A stretch of DNA of 64,000 nucleotides, taken from positions 124,001 to 188,000 of the forward strand of contig MCFE01000049.1 in the NCBI GenBank assembly GCA_002104905.1. Reading direction: 5' to 3'. The position numbers were made by a program, and so were the translations under genes. The notes under the pieces are model-generated. The model did not search any database, had not been told where the DNA came from, and worked only from the letters and a program-made list of their open reading frames with translations. This DNA comes from Basidiobolus meristosporus CBS 931.73 (lineage: Eukaryota > Basidiobolomycota > Basidiobolomycetes > Basidiobolales > Basidiobolaceae). Of the stretch, positions 21,353 through 32,289 are shown piece by piece. Position 1 is the first letter of the stretch. Every line of letters starts with the position of its first letter.

Positions 21353-21701
21353 TGTTGCAAAAATTTGTATTTCCACCTAAATATTCACCTGACTTAGTCA
21401 CTTAGATCATTACCTTCAAATCCTAGAGAATACTGACCAAATTCCTTGTTGGGATTTACTTAGAATATTTTCACCAAAACACCAGGTACCCAGAACATGG
21501 AAATTCTCAATGTTGTCCAAACAGCCCCAAACTTTGCACACATGTTCATGGGACCTTCCTTAACCTATTCTATGTGTTTGTAATGCCAAGACCAGGTAAA
21601 AGTATAAATACTACTTTTACATTCAATAAATCATTAAGTGAAAACCACATAATCTACTTGTTCTCCCAATCACTTCCAATATCTCCAAGACTCTTACAAC
21701 A
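21353..21701 (+). repeat. 3' LTR of Copia-1
   Basis: 349 bp, TGTTGCAAAA...TTACAACA, preceded by the purine-rich CTGAGTGGGAG. It is followed by CCATT, the target duplicate. Confidence 0.95.
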
Positions 21702-21705
21702 CCAT

Positions 21706-22505
21706 TGTGGTAGGGTAAACATACCTCCCACAGACAAGTTTATTCATATAGCCATTATGACATACTTATCCATATCTTATAATCAGTATTATCCCATTCT
21801 TCTTTTATCCATATTATCAGTATTATCCCCATATGATGTTTACCCTGATTAGGTATTAGCATTTGTTATCCCAGATGTTATTTATCTTTGTGATCAGTAT
21901 ATATATCTACATAAGGCTAGTACCCGCATCAGTACTCATGGCATGTGATCTAGGTCTGTGTTACCATCCCAACCATTTCAATACCATATATAGTATTTCT
22001 ATGTTGCGCAGGTTCCAGACTACCAATCCCTGATTGGTTGGATGTGCTGTGTCTTTTAGAACCTTCCAGGATATTCTTGGCATATTTTTAGCATGTAGTG
22101 ATATCATCAAGAATTCCACTGATGCCTATAATCTTCTAGAACCTTGTCATTAGTAATCACTTGACAATCAGGAAAAGTATTCAAGGGAAAGAAATCCCTT
22201 GTCAATAAATCATCCCTTCTATCAATAACACTTCTCCCTTATTGCTTAGCAGTTGATCACTGCACCTGCCTTCAACAGTACATCTCAGACCTGCCATCAA
22301 GGAGCTTTTCAGGGAGGTGCACAAGACACACAGAGGCCTTTGGAGACGCTTGGAGCACCTAGGAAGCTAGAGAAGCAGGAGGCTTTACCATAGTGACATA
22401 TTGACAAAGACACCAGCAGTTTAGACACAGAGGTTATTGCACCCATTAGACACCTCACACACTGAGTTGTGTAGCTTCTCCCAGGAGTACCTCTACACCA
22501 CCACA
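21706..22505 (+). repeat. 5' LTR of the gag-protease element
   Basis: 800 bp, TGTGGTAGGGTAAAC...ACACCACCACA. AATAAATCATCCC at about 22,205 is a likely polyadenylation region. Its core is shared with the 1.07 kb LTRs at 8.1-10.2 kb. Confidence 0.9.
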
Positions 22506-22509
22506 TATT

Positions 22510-22526
22510 TGGCACCCAATGTGGGG
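22510..22526 (+). other. Primer-binding site of the gag-protease element
   Basis: TGGCACCCAATGTGGGG lies four bases after the LTR. It begins with TGG, the complement of a tRNA CCA end, and resembles the TGGCxCCCAAxGTGGGG sites of many Gypsy-type elements. Confidence 0.85.
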
Positions 22527-22579
22527 GGTTTGACTGAACTGTCCCTAGAAGACTGAAGAAAGAACAAATTATCAAGACC

Positions 22580-23679
22580 ATGGATCTACCTTTACCAGGA
22601 ATGCAAGGAACCCCTTTCTTTGATGGGACCAAAGTTAAAGCTTTCATCAAGAGGTGGGAGCTTTTCTGCAGAGCCCATAAAATACCCAAGTTCATTATGG
22701 CTGAAGAGATACCCTCTTACAGCACTGATGAAATCATGCTCTCATTGTATGAAAGAAATGATCTGCTGACAAATTGGACCCTCTTGAAGAGCTACTTGAT
22801 GATGAATATGCAGAGATACAAGTTGACTACACACTTGAAGATTTGGAGAACTTTGCTTATAGTAAGTTTAAGCTGCTACTATTGAAAGAATACTTGAGTG
22901 ACCTTGTGCAAATTGGAGAGTCACTGAAAGCCCAAGGAGTTATCACTGATCTCACTTTATCTGCCTATCTTCTCAGAGCACTACTAGAAGTCCTGGTGAG
23001 AGGGATTGAAAACAATCCTACTGTGAAAGCTATGAGTTAACTGCCTGCATTTCAGTTAGCTAAGCAGATTCTACTTACCCCTGAAGAAACCTCACCAATG
23101 AGAAAGCTTCTTTCAGGCCCAGCAAAAAACTAAGATAGCCAAAACTTACTTAATCCCAGTAAGCAAAATACTCAAGTTCAGGAGCTGACACAGTAACTAG
23201 AGAAACTTTCTTTGCTACTGGCCAGCCAAGCATATGGACAGAAGCAAGTAGAGAAAGAAGTCAAATATACATGTATATGGTGTGACTCTGCCAACCATTC
23301 CAAGAGTAATTGCCAAGAGCTTCAGTCATTGCCATCCACAGGTGATGTACTATATAGTCCTCAGGGATATATAGTCAGGAAGCATGGTGACAATTTATCC
23401 ACAGCATTTGGACAAGGAGGAATGAGAGTTCACTACAAGAAAGTCACCTCTCATACAATAAAGGTGCACCTCCATGAAGAAGAAGATCCTGACTACTCTG
23501 ATCCAGCTGACGTTCTGAACTTTGACTATGAGGACCCCAGAGAGGCCCAAGATTATATAGCTTCAACTTATGCTTCAAAGAGACACCATCCTGAAAAAAT
23601 GGCTAATCCAGGCCTAGCAACAAAAGTACCAAAATGTGAGCCAGAAGTTGTGATTGAGAAGAAAGCATCACCCCCATGA
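22580..23679 (+). pseudogene. Gag with zinc knuckle (frameshifted)
   Basis: ATG at 22,580 opens MDLPLPGMQGTPFFDGTKVK and continues with a capsid-like region (AFIKRWELFCRAHKI) typical of fungal Gypsy gag. A frameshift near 22,770-22,790 moves it to the frame of 22,774-23,040 (LEDLENFAYSKF). Stops near 23,040 and 23,200 precede 23,212-23,679, which carries a CCHC knuckle CIWCDSANHSKSNC (C-x2-C-x4-H-x4-C). The overall gag layout is complete but no longer in one frame. Confidence 0.8.
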
Positions 23680-23949
23680 ATTTTACAGGAGTCTGCCAAG
23701 GCCAACAGCTACCACATGCAGCCTAGAACCAAGCAAAATGGTACCCCAGAGGCTCTAACAAGTCATATACTAGGAAGCAACATATCAATGAAGGTTTAAG
23801 AATTACTCAGTGCATCACCCTCTGTAAGAAAGACTCTGGATGAGCACATCAGAATAAGAAAGCATCCAATTGAAGCAACCCAAGGCAACCAGGTCTGGAC
23901 AGTTCAAGCAAGCCAAGATATCAGTAAGCTGCATCTAAGCCAGAAACAC

Positions 23950-24300
23950 TACTGCTCAGAGGCAACTGCAACAACTACTGGAACTGTGCATAATCAAGAA
24001 ATCCTATGTCATATAGACAGTGGATCTGAGATATGTGTGATGTCTTTGGAGGCTTGGAACCAACTACCATGCAAAGACCTATTGCCTATGAACACCAATA
24101 TCAGTTGGAGTATGATGGATGCCAACTCAGGGCAATCAAAGCTTTTAGGAATTATTCACAGCTTCCCTCTCATCATTGAATGAATACCCCATGAGATCCC
24201 AGTCTTCATTTGTGCAAAGGCTAACTTTGAATTACTTCTTGGAAGACCACGGGAGGTGAAAGCAAGAGCAACTGCAGTGAACTACCCAGATGGCTCAGCA
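23950..24300 (+). pseudogene. Retropepsin-like protease of the gag-protease element
   Basis: The frame 23,986-24,183 holds ILCHIDSGSEICVMS with the DSG active-site triad. After a stop at 24,181 the same frame continues FICAKANFELLLGRP, the LLGRP end of retropepsins. The coding sequence then ends and 210 bp later the 3' LTR begins. Confidence 0.8.
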
Positions 24301-24513
24301 ATCTTATACTATATACTCAGAGAGCCCAGGACTAGCAGCAAGCTTCTGTGGTGTGGACTCAAACAATATCCAATCCATGACATCATGTAGATTTCTATTC
24401 CAAGAAAAGACAGGTGGCTTCATTGAGGATGGCTGAGAGTGCACTTTGCTCTCCATACTTACAGTGGTTAGCTAAAAGGTTTTAGGGAGCTTTTTAGCTC
24501 AAGTGGGGGTGGA

Positions 24514-25316
24514 TGTGGTAGGGTAAACATACCTCCCACAGACAAGTTTATTCATATAGCCATTATGATATACTATCCATATTTTATCTTATCAATATTA
24601 TCCCATTCTTCTTTTACCTGTATTATTAGTATTATCCTCATATGATGTTTACCCTAATTAGATATTAGCATTAGTTATCCTATATGTTATTTATCTTTGT
24701 GATCAGTATATGCATCTACATAAGGCTAGTACCTGCATCAGTACTTATGGCAGGTGATCTAGGTCTGTGTTACCATCCCTACCATTTCAATACCATATGT
24801 GGTATTTCTATGTTACACAGGTTTCAGACTACCAATCCCTGATTGGTTGGATGTGCTGTGCCTTTTAGAACCTTCCAGGACATTCTTGACATATTTTTAG
24901 CACATAGTGATATCATCAAGAATTCCACTGATGCCTATAATCTTCTAGAACCTGGTCATTAGTAATCACTTGACAATCAGGAAAAGTATTCAAGGGAAAG
25001 AAATCCCTTGTCAATAAATCATCCCTTCTATCAATAACACTTCTCCCTTATTGCTTAGCAGTTGATCACTGCACCTGCCTTCAACAGTACATCTCAGACC
25101 TGCCATCAAGAAGCTTTTTAGTGTAGGGCACAAGACACACAAAGGCCTTTGGAGATGCTTGGAGCACCTAGGAAGCTAGAGAAGCAGGAGGCTTTACCAT
25201 AGTGACATATTGACAAAGATACCAGCAGTTTAGACAAAGAGGTTATTGCACCCATCAGACACCTCACACACCTTGAGTTGTGTAGCTTCTCCCAGGAGTA
25301 CATCTAAACTGCCCCA
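24514..25316 (+). repeat. 3' LTR of the gag-protease element
   Basis: 803 bp, preceded by AAGTGGGGGTGGA (polypurine tract). The last 16 bases (CATCTAAACTGCCCCA) align without gaps to the 5' LTR end with seven substitutions, after which CCAT begins. Confidence 0.85.
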
Positions 25317-25626
25317 CCATGCAAGATGGAGTAGAGAATGGATACAGTAGTGGCAGAAATCTATGTGTTCAGCTTTATGTTTGTAGTATAGCCGCTCAAA
25401 TCCCATCACAAACTCCTCACACAACAGCTGTATATGCGCCAAGTTGTGCATTGGTGATACGCTTCTGGATAAAAATTCCTATAATGTCCATATATGACTC
25501 CCAATGCTTCCAATGTACTCTTGGTAGGAATTGCTTTAGAACACCACTTGAATAAATACATATCCAGTTCATCCAGTCTTTGCATTTGTATTGTTGCATA
25601 TGCATATCAATATTATTGGAGCCCAT
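25317..25626 (-). pseudogene. CACTA-like copy A: middle part of tnp2-type transposase
   Basis: Minus-strand reading gives LKQFLPRVHWKHWESYM, then RITNAQLGAYTAV and, after a frame change, CEEFVMGFERLYYKHKAEH and CIHSLLHLAWW. These blocks match the part of fungal tnp2/Transposase_21 proteins leading to the FPMER-like motif. It is bounded left by the gag-protease element and right by a solo LTR. Confidence 0.8.
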
Positions 25627-26430
25627 TGTGGTGGTGTAGAGGTACTCCTGGGAGAAGCTACACAACTCAAGGTGTGTGAGGTGTCTGATGGGTGCAATAA
25701 CCTCTGTGTCTAAACTGCTGATGTTTTGGTCAATATGTCACTATGGTAAAAGCTCCTTCTTCTCTAGCTTCCTAGGTGCTCCAAGTGTCTCCAAAGGCCT
25801 CTGTGTGTCTTGTGCACTACCCTGAAAAGCTCCTTGATGGCAGGTCTGAGATGTACTGTTGAAGGCAGGTGCAGTGATCAACTGCTAATCAATAAGGTAG
25901 AAGTGTTACTGATAGAAGGGATGATTTATTGATGAGGGATTGCTTTCCCTTAAATACTTTTCCTGATTGCCAAGTGATTACTAATGACAAGGTTCTAGAA
26001 GATTCTAGGCATCAGTGGAGTTCTTAATGACATCACTATGAGCCAAAAATATGCCAAGAATGTCCTGGAAGGTTCTAAAAGGCACATCACATTCAACCAA
26101 TCAGGAATCAGTAGTCTGAAACCTGTGCAACATAGAAATACCATATATGGTATTGAAATGCTAGGGATGGTAGCGCAGACTTAGGTCATGTGTCATGGGT
26201 ACAGAGGTGGGTACTTGCCTTATGTAGATACATATACTGATCACAAAGCTGAATAACATCTGGGATAACTAATGCTAATAACTAATCAGGGTAAACATCA
26301 TATGGGGATAATACTGATAATATGGGCTAAAGAAGAATGAGATAATACTGATAAGATAAATTATGGATAAGTATATCATAATGACTATAAGAGTAAACTT
26401 GTCTGTGGGAGGTATGTTTACCCTACCACA
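25627..26430 (-). repeat. Solo LTR of the gag-protease family, reversed
   Basis: The 804 bp sequence is the reverse complement of the LTRs at 21,706 and 24,514. It starts TGTGGTGGTGTAGAG and ends ACCCTACCACA. CCAT flanks both sides (25,623-25,626 and 26,431-26,434), a 4 bp target duplication. Confidence 0.9.
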
Positions 26431-28330
26431 CCATGAGAAGTACTTAGGGTAGCAGATGCTCTGTAATATCTTGCCAATTCTTTCAAATTACTCCAGCATC
26501 CTTAAGGGCTCATTTAGCTTGAAATGCCCCATGTACAGCTTGGTCATCAGTATAGGGATATTGTTGAAAAGCAAAGGCATTGCTCCCAGTGGACAGCTTT
26601 TGCTACAACAGATACCCTCCATCTTAAGTATCTCCAGTTTCTGATTGATTCCATATTCTGGCCAATGGCTTATAGCTTGCCAACTTTGCTGCAATTGCAT
26701 GCTTACTTCTGTACATTCTCTCTGTGGAAGGATGATGTTCTTAGTGCTGGTGTTTGGGTAATAATAATGTGTGAGAGTTATGGAGTAAATCCCCTAGCTC
26801 TCACACATTTGACAGCAATACCGTCCATTGTGTGCAGAAAAACTTGCTATCCTGCTGATGGCTGGGGTATCTCCAATGCAGATAATAATTTGAGCTTTTA
26901 CATGACAGCCATTTACCATTATCCTGCTGGAAATCATACAAAATTCATCCAGCAATGGATACAGTTAGCTAGCCAGGTTGGACAGTGATTTAAGCCCAGA
27001 TACCAGTGAGACTACTATCAGATTATTGCTCTGAAATTATAAGATGGGCAGCAGATTCAGATTGATGAGAATCAGTGGCCAGCAGGATTTGCTGGTAAAG
27101 TACTTTTTTAATGAGAATCCATCAAGTGCTAAAGCAAAGGCATGGTCATACATACCTTAGATATAGCCCTTGCTACTTAGCTGTTTGTAATGTTTGCCAT
27201 CAAATATATTGGATATGTTTGTGCTTGATTGATTCTGAGTGTGGTACTGTATATCTTTGCAATATTTGTTGGACTGCATCAGCTTCCTCACACCGGATAT
27301 GAACAGAATATATCCGGAGTGTGAACAGTGTTTTCCCCCAATGGTGGTGGATTCCTGACAACTTGGGCCCATTGCAATAGTAGCATTTTTGGATGTGAAT
27401 GCCATGCAATTGTTAACACATGCTGGAATCAAGACAGTCTCTGGATCATATGTTGCCAGCCGCATGACAGTTGGCCTCTTGTACCATGTACATGGTAAGT
27501 TACATCACGGTAAGATGTTGGCAAGAAATAGTAATAAATCCTCAAAGCCCGCATTACTGATATCAGTGGAAACATGCCACTTCTCTAGCCACAACATTAC
27601 ATCATTCACCAGTAGATGGATTACTGGGCTTGCTTGGCTCCATTAAGTATCCTTGGCATTTGTTTCATTGGGTGTTGTCTCATTGCATATAGGGATTTGA
27701 CCGGGCTCATACATGGTACTGTTTTTAGGGGAGATGGGCTCAAAATCCATTAGTGAACCTTCTTCATCAGAGCTTTCACTCTGCATGCCATATTGAGAAG
27801 GCTGAGGTGGGCCTAAAGGCATCACAAACTCATCTGACTCAGTTTGCGCAAGGTGCCAATATAGAATCATCAACTGGTCAGCAAGATAATGTTGGTACAA
27901 TAGTGACCAATGAATGGTCAAATATAACTTGGGTGGCAAAACACTGGCCATGATACTTGTAGTACTTCCTACGCTGTCTGCATGCTTTATGGCTGAGAGG
28001 CCTGTCACAATAGCCACATGGTCTTTTTTCTCTTCTCATACGGCATTGAGTCAAAGTATTCTTGTCCATAGACCAAACAGCTTGACCGTCAACAATGCAA
28101 CACTATTATATCACTTTTTGGTCAATACTCATGTGAACTTAAGATAGTCTTGTATTTGAGACATTGCACTTACATGAGTGTAAGATTCAATGATGACCTG
28201 CCATAGTAAGCATTATAAATAAAGTTGTGGCACCACATACACATGTATATGTAACACTATTTCCCCTTTGGTTTGACTCACTTCCATATATATGCTGCCA
28301 AAAAATAAAGCAAAGTTGTCTGGTTCTCAA
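26431..28330 (-). pseudogene. CACTA-like copy A: N-terminal and central tnp2-type transposase
   Basis: From the right, 28,069-27,878 gives a cysteine-rich start (RPCGYCDRPLSHKACRQRRK). An acidic linker (SESSDEEGSLMD) follows at 27,830-27,750, then ACVNNCMAFTSKNA and ISNIFDGKHYKQL at 27,420-27,170. Around 26,900-26,770 the strand reads CIGDTPAISR, then HNGRYCCQMCES. These match the conserved GD(S/T)PA and H-G-x2-C-x2-C blocks of Transposase_21. Several stops and frame shifts inactivate it. No CACTA terminal inverted repeat was located, so the superfamily rests on the protein motifs. Confidence 0.8.
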
Positions 28331-28381
28331 CCAAACCCCACCGCTGATAACAACAGAAGAATGGTTGGATAACAGCTTGCT

Positions 28382-29280
28382 TTGACATTCAGTGCAACAA
28401 GTGGGGCTACATTCAAAAAAGGCCCTGTGGACAGTGTGCCCATTAAAGGTAATAATGCAGACTCCTCAGTCTCACAGTCAAGTAGGCTATTGAGAACCTC
28501 TGTGGAACCACAAGCTGACCATTATGCTCAGGCAGATGAGAATGAAGCAAATGCAGTACCCTCAGTTGAAGATCAGCAAGTGGCCATGATAACATCACCA
28601 CCACCCATATTACCAAGTATACTGTCAGCTCTTACCAAAGCATTAATGAGGCAATTAGGTGCAGTGGCTGATAGAATAGATGCAATGACCAGAGAAATCA
28701 GGAAATAGTCCAGAAGCAGGATGAGTGGATAATATGTGTAGAGCAATCAATATCCCTCGTAGAGAAAGCAGTATCTTTGCTCCAAAGAAGGAACTCAAGT
28801 AGCTTAATGTCACAGCCAAGAATTGAGCCATTTCCCAATGTAGCAGCAGAAGAACACTGTACAGTCTTTGAAGCACAACAGCAGTGCCCAAAGATAAAGC
28901 CCACAGAAAAACCTATCACAGCATGGGAGGGAGACAATGTGGTGTTTATACCAAAGCCTTAAAATCAAAAGACATTGAAGATCCATGAGGCCATTGAGTG
29001 CAATATTGAAGAGTGGGCTAATATACAAGAGGCTGTCAGAAGTCTAGCACACCATCCCCTTAAGGCCAGCATACCATGGGACCATCGGGAACTCAAGGAC
29101 AAGCAGAATGCACTTGACTTGTTCCATGAACATTATCCTGGATTCAAATGGGCAAGTGGATTCTGGGCCAGCATTGATATCCTAAGAAAGTATCTTAAGA
29201 ATAGCAGAAACTATCAAAGGCAGAAGTACAAGGGTGCCATGGCTAAATACCAGCAGCTTCCTTCCACACTTGGTAGTTAG
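28382..29280 (+). pseudogene. Unrecognised ORF divergent from the CACTA transposase
   Basis: Three plus-strand stretches (28,382-28,708, 28,777-28,962, 28,975-29,280) look like one broken reading frame divergent from the transposase. The first holds TFKKGPVDSVPIKGNNADSS and ends with a short amphipathic stretch (MRQLGAVADRIDAMTREI). The second is Pro/Glu-rich. The third contains HHPLKASIPWDHRELKD and PGFKWASGFWASIDILRKYL. A second copy of the start is at 15,394 (MATSKKSHVDSVPTQ), so the ORF travels with the element. It may be the accessory (TnpA-like) gene of the CACTA element. I recognise no known domain. Confidence 0.5.
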
Positions 29281-29600
29281 ATCCATCCAACTTTTCAGCA
29301 GAGGGAAATATTCCAGTAATAGCAGTAGAAGACATTGAAGAGAGTGACTGCTTGGGGTTCTTAACCTGTTGTAAGAGTCTTGGATATATTGAAAGTGACT
29401 GAGAGAACAAGTAGATTATTTAGCTTTCACTTAATGATTAATTGAGTGTAAAAGTAGTGTTTATACTTCTACATGGTCATGGCACAATAAGCATGCAGAA
29501 TATGATCAGGAAGGTCCCATCAATATGTGTGCAAAGTTTGAAGCTGTTTGGACAACTTTGATAACTTTCATGTTCTAGGTACCTGTTGCATTGGTGACAC
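29281..29600 (-). repeat. Copia fragment: gag start plus truncated 5' LTR, reversed
   Basis: 29,281-29,366 is the reverse of the Copia gag start. From 29,367 (TGTTGTAAGAGTC) about 230 bp match the reversed Copia LTR. Similarity fades near 29,600. Confidence 0.8.
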
Positions 29601-30009
29601 TAATGTTGTGTTTAGTGGAAACCATACTTTTGCCAAGTATTCTTTCCATTTGACAAAAAATGACTTTTAAAAAAGTTTTGTCAAAGAAGGCTTCTTATAT
29701 TGAATGCAACTAAGATCACATTTAATAGAACTCAAACATTTGCCAAATATTTTTCTCTTGGACAAAAAAAGTCTTTAGAGAAGTTTTGACAGAAAAACTT
29801 GTATCCAGGATACAACCAATGTTGTATTTAATGTGGTGGGAATAAATGATTTGTTTACATGAAATGTGAGAGAGGTGATTAAGCCAGGAATTAAGGAGTG
29901 TGAAAAAGAGGCAACAGCCAATCAATGTACACAAGCACAGGAGGTAATTAAGTGTTAAGGATCAGAAAGTGAGAGAGTTGGCAGAGAACCAATCAAAAGC
30001 CACTTATGT
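29601..30009. other. AT-rich stretch of unknown origin with a degenerate duplication
   Basis: Two related blocks (about 29,620-29,690 and 29,705-29,800) share words such as TTTGCCAA, GACAAAAAA and AAGTTTTG. The part 29,900-30,009 recurs at 32,820-32,940 (AATCAATxTACA..., GTGAGxGAxxTGGCAGAGAACC), so it is repetitive DNA. No coding frame was found. Confidence 0.5.
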
Positions 30010-31280
30010 GCTGTTGTGATAGTGGATCCAGTCTGGATCAGCCATCAGGATCCTATTAGGAGACAATTGTAGTACCAGCAGCTTGGAATAAATGACCTTC
30101 TACACAATCTTATGAAGGGCTCACAATGGTGTTTGTCTAGTTATATTGCCAAATAAAGTTACAATCATGATGGTGTTTGTATGGTGTTTTGCCAAGGTTT
30201 GCATGGCATTGTAGCAGTCTGAATGCACTCTACACCTATTTGAGTGGATCAAAGTGGCCAGTGCATCCAATTGCCTTATATGGCAAAAAACTTGACAGTG
30301 TTTTGATGGCTTCATTGCAAGCCTCTTGTTATGAATAGACAGAAGGCAGGAGAGTAGGGCTAGGCAAGGCAGGACCAGGAAAGGACTTATGTGTGGATTG
30401 ACAAGGCAAGGCATGTTTCTAAGACAAGGTGGATTTCCAAGTCAAGGGTGTTTATTCAAGACCTGTGTTTATCAGACTGAGGAATACATAAGGGGGGATA
30501 GGACTATATATACTTTTTAGCTATATGGATGCCAAGAGATATTGGCTAATACTGATGGGGTTCTGGGGTGAGGCACAGTAAGTGTGCCAAGATAGAAATA
30601 TACTAAAGTACAAACTAGAATATCACATGGGAATATGTCAGGGGTCAGCTGATCATGTGACCAGGTTATATGAGATGTAATTACCATATATGGTATGGGA
30701 CCACATAAATTTCAATGGGAAGCTTTCATAGAATGTTCCATTGTGTAACGTTGACTTGGAGCTTTCAAGAAGCTGCTAAAATGTAGTAGAACTCTCTAGA
30801 AGGAATTTGGATTTCTTTGCTGACTTGATTTGGCTTGATAATTGGAGGCCAGGGATGACATGCAAACATAACACCTCTGATGGCATTTTCACAACAGTAT
30901 GGCAGCCTACAGCCACTTCTGTATAATGCTACCATACCAACTTACCAAATGGTATTTCCTTTTTCTAACTCCCCATGTGCAATTCATATATTCAGCTGTC
31001 AAATCACCCTTGTTTATTTGCATACCCACTACTACCTTGGGTATTCCACATATAGTTGGAATCAAAAAAACTATGGCCTCCTACCTACTAACTGCTACAA
31101 ACATGCACACCTGCCATCATTGACATACTTCTATCACCTCTACTTTACAGTTTTCTAGTCTGATACTTGCAAAGTTGCCATATACCTTTATTGCTGGTGA
31201 CATATACATCTTGCAAATATATGCTTTGTTGCTGCCACTTCTGCCATGAATACCTTGTGAATATCTGCAAAGAGCTTGTT
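30010..31280 (-). pseudogene. CACTA-like copy C: 3' end fragment
   Basis: It aligns with 15,840-16,560 (copy A C-terminal region), for example CTACCATACCAACTTACC and ATGGTATTTCCTTTTTC. It is interrupted at 30,327-30,873 by a solo LTR. Near 31,280 it is cut by Copia-derived sequence. No long open frame remains. Confidence 0.7.
30327..30873. repeat. 547 bp solo LTR in CACTA copy C
   Basis: It begins TGTTATG and ends CATAACA, perfect 7 bp inverted ends, and is flanked by the 5 bp direct repeat CCTCT (30,322-30,326 and 30,874-30,878). Removing it restores the alignment with copy A. No internal part of its parent element was found in the window, so its orientation is unknown. Confidence 0.9.
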
Positions 31281-31893
31281 GGTGCTTGACTTTCTTAATT
31301 CTTCATCCAGGGGCCTTACATATATATAATTTTAGGTCAAATCTTTAGTTCTGTACTCTAAGGCTGATGCAAGGCCCTGAAACTTGCCATTCTGGCTATT
31401 CATGATGGTAACTAACATATCTTCATGTGTAGTTGGTATGCCCACAGATTCCATCTCATCCACCAGCAGGAGAATTCTGTTGATTAAATTTTTTATTTCT
31501 TCTCATGGCCGCATCATGGTGATAAAGGATCTTGTCTGATATACATTTTCTTAGCATCTCAACATGAATTGCATGTGCTCTCTAATGCCTTGTAAGCATT
31601 CTTTGCCATCTTTGTTCCTCAGCATCAAATTAGCAATTGGTCATTAACATTAAGGCAAATGCAGCTATAGGCACTCTGTTCTTTCTTCTAGTACTTTGAG
31701 GCTTCCTCTCCAGCAGTTTTAGGAGGGCATTCTCCTCCTACAATGATATTCCAAAGGCCTCTTTCTAGTATCAGCACCTGAATCCTCACCTTTCACACTC
31801 AAAAGTTAGATCCATCAGGTTTTGAGTAGAGCAAAAAACTCCAGTGATAGAGGTTGTAGGCCCTGCAAAGAGCAACAGCTTGGGCACATAACC
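31281..31893 (-). pseudogene. Copia gag fragment, reversed
   Basis: The minus strand matches Copia-1 gag (17,400-17,960) with many stops, for example the reverse of the TCATCCAGG and CCATCTCATCCACCAGCAGG blocks. It joins the LTR at 31,894. Confidence 0.75.
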
Positions 31894-32241
31894 AGTTGTA
31901 AGAGTTTTGGAGATATTTGAAGTGATTGGGAGAGCAAGCAAATTTTGTAGTTTTAATTTAATGATTTATTAAATGCAAAAGTAGTATTTATACTTTTGCA
32001 TGGTTTTGGTATAACAAGCATGTAAGATAGGCTTAGGAAGGTCTCAAGGGCCTGTGTACAAAGCACAGGTCCATATGAACAATTTTGAGAATTTTCATGT
32101 TCTGGGTACCTATTGTTTGAGAAGAATATCCTGAGTGAGTCCTAGCAAGGAATCTGGTCAGTATTCTCTAAGATTTGTAGGTAATGATCTAAGTGACCAA
32201 GTTAGGTGATCATTTAGGTGGAATTACCAATTTTTACACCA
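31894..32241 (-). repeat. Copia LTR, reversed
   Basis: 348 bp aligned to the reverse of the Copia-1 LTR. The ends are altered (AGTTGTAAGAG, TTACACCA). To the right, 32,242-32,289 is the reverse of the Copia pol end and polypurine tract. Confidence 0.85.
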
Positions 32242-32289
32242 CTCCCACTTGACTACAAGTAAATACTGACTAGTCCTAATTTTGACCTA

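Larger units (their letters stand above)
17020..21701 (+). mobile_element. Copia-1: Ty1/Copia element with both LTRs
   Basis: The 4,682 bp element has 349 bp LTRs (17,020-17,368 and 21,353-21,701) and a 5 bp target duplication CCATT (17,015-17,019 and 21,702-21,706). I count 11 mismatches by eye between the two LTRs, about 3%. The internal order gag, protease, integrase, RT, RNase H is that of Copia. At least seven stops or frameshifts interrupt the polyprotein, so the element is not autonomous now. It sits exactly at the left junction of the element at 21,706. Confidence 0.95.
21706..25316 (+). mobile_element. Gag-protease LTR retrotransposon without pol (non-autonomous Ty3/Gypsy type)
   Basis: The 3.6 kb element has LTRs at 21,706-22,505 and 24,514-25,316 and a 2.0 kb internal region. 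Flanking CCAT occurs at 17,015-17,018 (and 21,702-21,705) and at 25,317-25,320, a 4 bp target duplication whose left copy was later split by Copia-1. Inside are a primer-binding site, gag with a CCHC knuckle, a protease, and a G-rich tract before the 3' LTR. There is no trace of RT, RNase H or integrase, and no room for them. Confidence 0.85.
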
